The notes under the pieces were generated by a model, which was given only the letters and a program-made list of their open reading frames with translations, was not told the DNA's origin and did no database searches. Positions 62,863-64,000 of a DNA stretch of 64,000 nt are shown here, piece by piece. How positions within the stretch are numbered: the stretch's first letter is position 1; the number at the start of each line of letters is the position of its first letter. The position numbers and the translations under genes are program-made. This DNA comes from Oscillospiraceae bacterium (lineage in GTDB: Bacteria > Bacillota_A > Clostridia > Oscillospirales > WRJC01), in assembly GCA_009782405.1 (NCBI GenBank), contig WRJC01000018.1, positions 3,138 through 67,137 on the forward strand, read 5' to 3'.

Positions 62863-64000
62863 ATGGAGCAAAGAAGAAAAAAAAGCGTTTCAAAACGGGG
62901 AAGGCCGCCGCAAAAAAAACCGGCTGCCGCATCCGCAAAAAAAACAAAAAAAACAAACAGCAAACCGGCGCCGGAAAACGCTGTTGCAAAAAACCGCGAA
63001 AAATCCGAACTTAACTCGATTTTACAAACCGTCGCGCCATATATTTTGATCGTGCTTTCCATATACATACTCGTGACGTTTTTTGTCACCGGGCCGGAGA
63101 GCGTGGGCGGAGTCGGGGTTTTTACCCGGAATATATTTTACGGGCTATTCGGGGCCGTGGCTATCTTGGTCCCGATATTTGCGATCTCCATCGCTGTATT
63201 TATGAAAAGCGACATAAAAAGCGGATTTTTCAAATACAGGCTCATATTTTCCGCGATTTGCCTCGTTTTATTCGCTTCGATGTTCCATTTGGGTTGGAAA
63301 GAAAGCCCCGAGGCGGGGTATAATCTGGGGCAAATATTCGAAAACGGAACAAAATCGAATGGCGGCGGGGTTTTCGGGGGCTATCTGGCCGAAACGCTTC
63401 GGCGCTGCGTGGGCGGCGTCGGCGCCTGGATATTTGTGCTGCCGCTATCTGCGGTTTTCGGAATATTTTTGTTCGGTTTTACCCCGCAGGGGCTCATAAA
63501 ACGAATCGTCGCGCTGGTGCGGGAGTACAAGGAAAACAGGCCGCACTCGCAAATGTCGGAAATCAAGAATCGCCGCGAGCCCGCGCCGCAGCCCCAAAAT
63601 GCCGCCCCCCGCATAAAACAAACCGGCAAAACCTTCGAGAACGATACTCCGATCGATTTGGCAAATTCCCAAAAAAGCAGAAAGAAACCAAATCAAAACG
63701 GCTTTGAAATGGGCGACAACCCATTTGCAAACAATTTCACCGATGAAATAGAACAAATAAACAAAAAAAATACGGAAGACCAAATAAATATCGAAACTCT
63801 CCCAAATCTCCCGGAAGTGCCCGAAAAGGAAATGTTCGGCTCAAACGATGCTTTTGCCGATGAAAACGGCGAAACCCCCGAACCGGAGGATTTTGAAAGA
63901 TTCGAAGTGGGCGAACTGGAAAACTTGGACTCCGTGCCGATAGAAAGGGACGACGAACCCGAAGAGATCGCTTCGGAAAACGCGATGATTTTTGGCGATT
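62863..64000 (+). CDS. ftsK: FtsK/SpoIIIE-type DNA translocase, N-terminal part
   Basis: The frame is open to the window end, so only the N-terminal ~379 residues are visible. A basic K/A/P-rich cytoplasmic start (MEQRRKKSVSKRGRPPQKKP) is followed by four hydrophobic segments (about residues 52-75, 85-105, 125-142, 185-205), with GGGVFGGYLAETLRRCVGG before the last, as in FtsK/SpoIIIE membrane domains, then a long acidic, low-complexity linker. The motor domain lies beyond the window. GAGGGGAG provides the RBS for ATG 62863. Confidence 0.8.
   Translation, partial: MEQRRKKSVSKRGRPPQKKPAAASAKKTKKTNSKPAPENAVAKNREKSELNSILQTVAPYILIVLSIYILVTFFVTGPESVGGVGVFTRNIFYGLFGAVAILVPIFAISIAVFMKSDIKSGFFKYRLIFSAICLVLFASMFHLGWKESPEAGYNLGQIFENGTKSNGGGVFGGYLAETLRRCVGGVGAWIFVLPLSAVFGIFLFGFTPQGLIKRIVALVREYKENRPHSQMSEIKNRREPAPQPQNAAPRIKQTGKTFENDTPIDLANSQKSRKKPNQNGFEMGDNPFANNFTDEIEQINKKNTEDQINIETLPNLPEVPEKEMFGSNDAFADENGETPEPEDFERFEVGELENLDSVPIERDDEPEEIASENAMIFGD

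Noticed and set aside
1..64000. tRNA, rRNA, CRISPR arrays, insertion sequences, phage genes
   Set aside because: No such features were recognised on inspection of the intergenic regions; no intergenic gap exceeds 300 bp. Small non-coding RNAs cannot be excluded by eye.

Overview
The window looks like a chromosomal segment of an uncultured member of the Clostridia (Bacillota). The clues are the str operon headed by an L7Ae-like gene, the order yicC-remA-gmk-rpoZ-priA-def-fmt-rsmB-rlmN-stp-prkC-rsgA-thiN, meso-diaminopimelate dehydrogenase, a sodium-pumping decarboxylase operon, and many lipoproteins with clostridial-type signal peptides. I see no phage, insertion sequence, CRISPR array, rRNA or tRNA. 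The assignment to Clostridia is inference from gene order and protein motifs; no phylogeny was run.

Layout. 1-4.0 kb (+): end of an ABC exporter, a pyridoxal/pyridoxamine kinase, a Na/Pi cotransporter and Ddh. 4.1-6.9 kb (-): ThrS without a TGS domain, followed by a Gfo/Idh oxidoreductase. 7.1-12.2 kb (+): a 39-residue sortase-signal-like protein, then the str operon (L7Ae, S12, S7, EF-G, EF-Tu). 12.3-20.2 kb (-): an FG-GAP repeat lipoprotein, a URO-D-like methyltransferase, a GNAT, an AAA/PD-(D/E)XK protein and a solute-binding lipoprotein. 20.4-23.3 kb (+): Pgk and a ZnuCB-type metal transporter. 23.3-27.4 kb (-): solute-binding lipoprotein, URO-D-like protein, solute-binding lipoprotein. 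27.6-32.5 kb (+): carboxyltransferase, OadG, biotin carrier, OadB and OadA/PycB. 32.6-38.1 kb (-): a tight six-gene operon (MBL hydrolase, DUF5685, DnaJ-like, membrane protein, DUF3048 lipoprotein, unknown lipoprotein). 38.3-55.0 kb (+): the long housekeeping operon yicC to mutS2, with a tandem GNAT and a YfcE-type phosphodiesterase. 55.0-60.8 kb (-): MurE-like ligase, AsnB-like synthetase, Fba and a fourth solute-binding lipoprotein. 60.9-64.0 kb (+): RsmA, UppP and the N-terminus of FtsK/SpoIIIE.

How the parts fit. Energy metabolism appears fermentative: Pgk and Fba for glycolysis, and biotin-dependent carboxyl transfer driving a Na+ pump whose gradient could feed the Na/Pi symporter. Ddh, MurE-like, UppP, PrkC/Stp and FtsK cover wall synthesis and division. 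Four paralogous solute-binding lipoproteins without permease genes beside them, two of them flanking a URO-D-like gene, suggest a lineage-specific nutrient-capture theme.

The most unusual points are: (i) an AsnB homologue whose glutaminase nucleophile and two of its glutamine-pocket residues are replaced, translationally coupled to a MurE-like ligase without the usual DNPR motif; (ii) an S12 protein with Arg at the position of the classic streptomycin-resistance lysine; (iii) hairpins lacking U-tracts at three successive junctions of the str operon; (iv) a free-standing 39-residue sorting-signal-like peptide with its own promoter.
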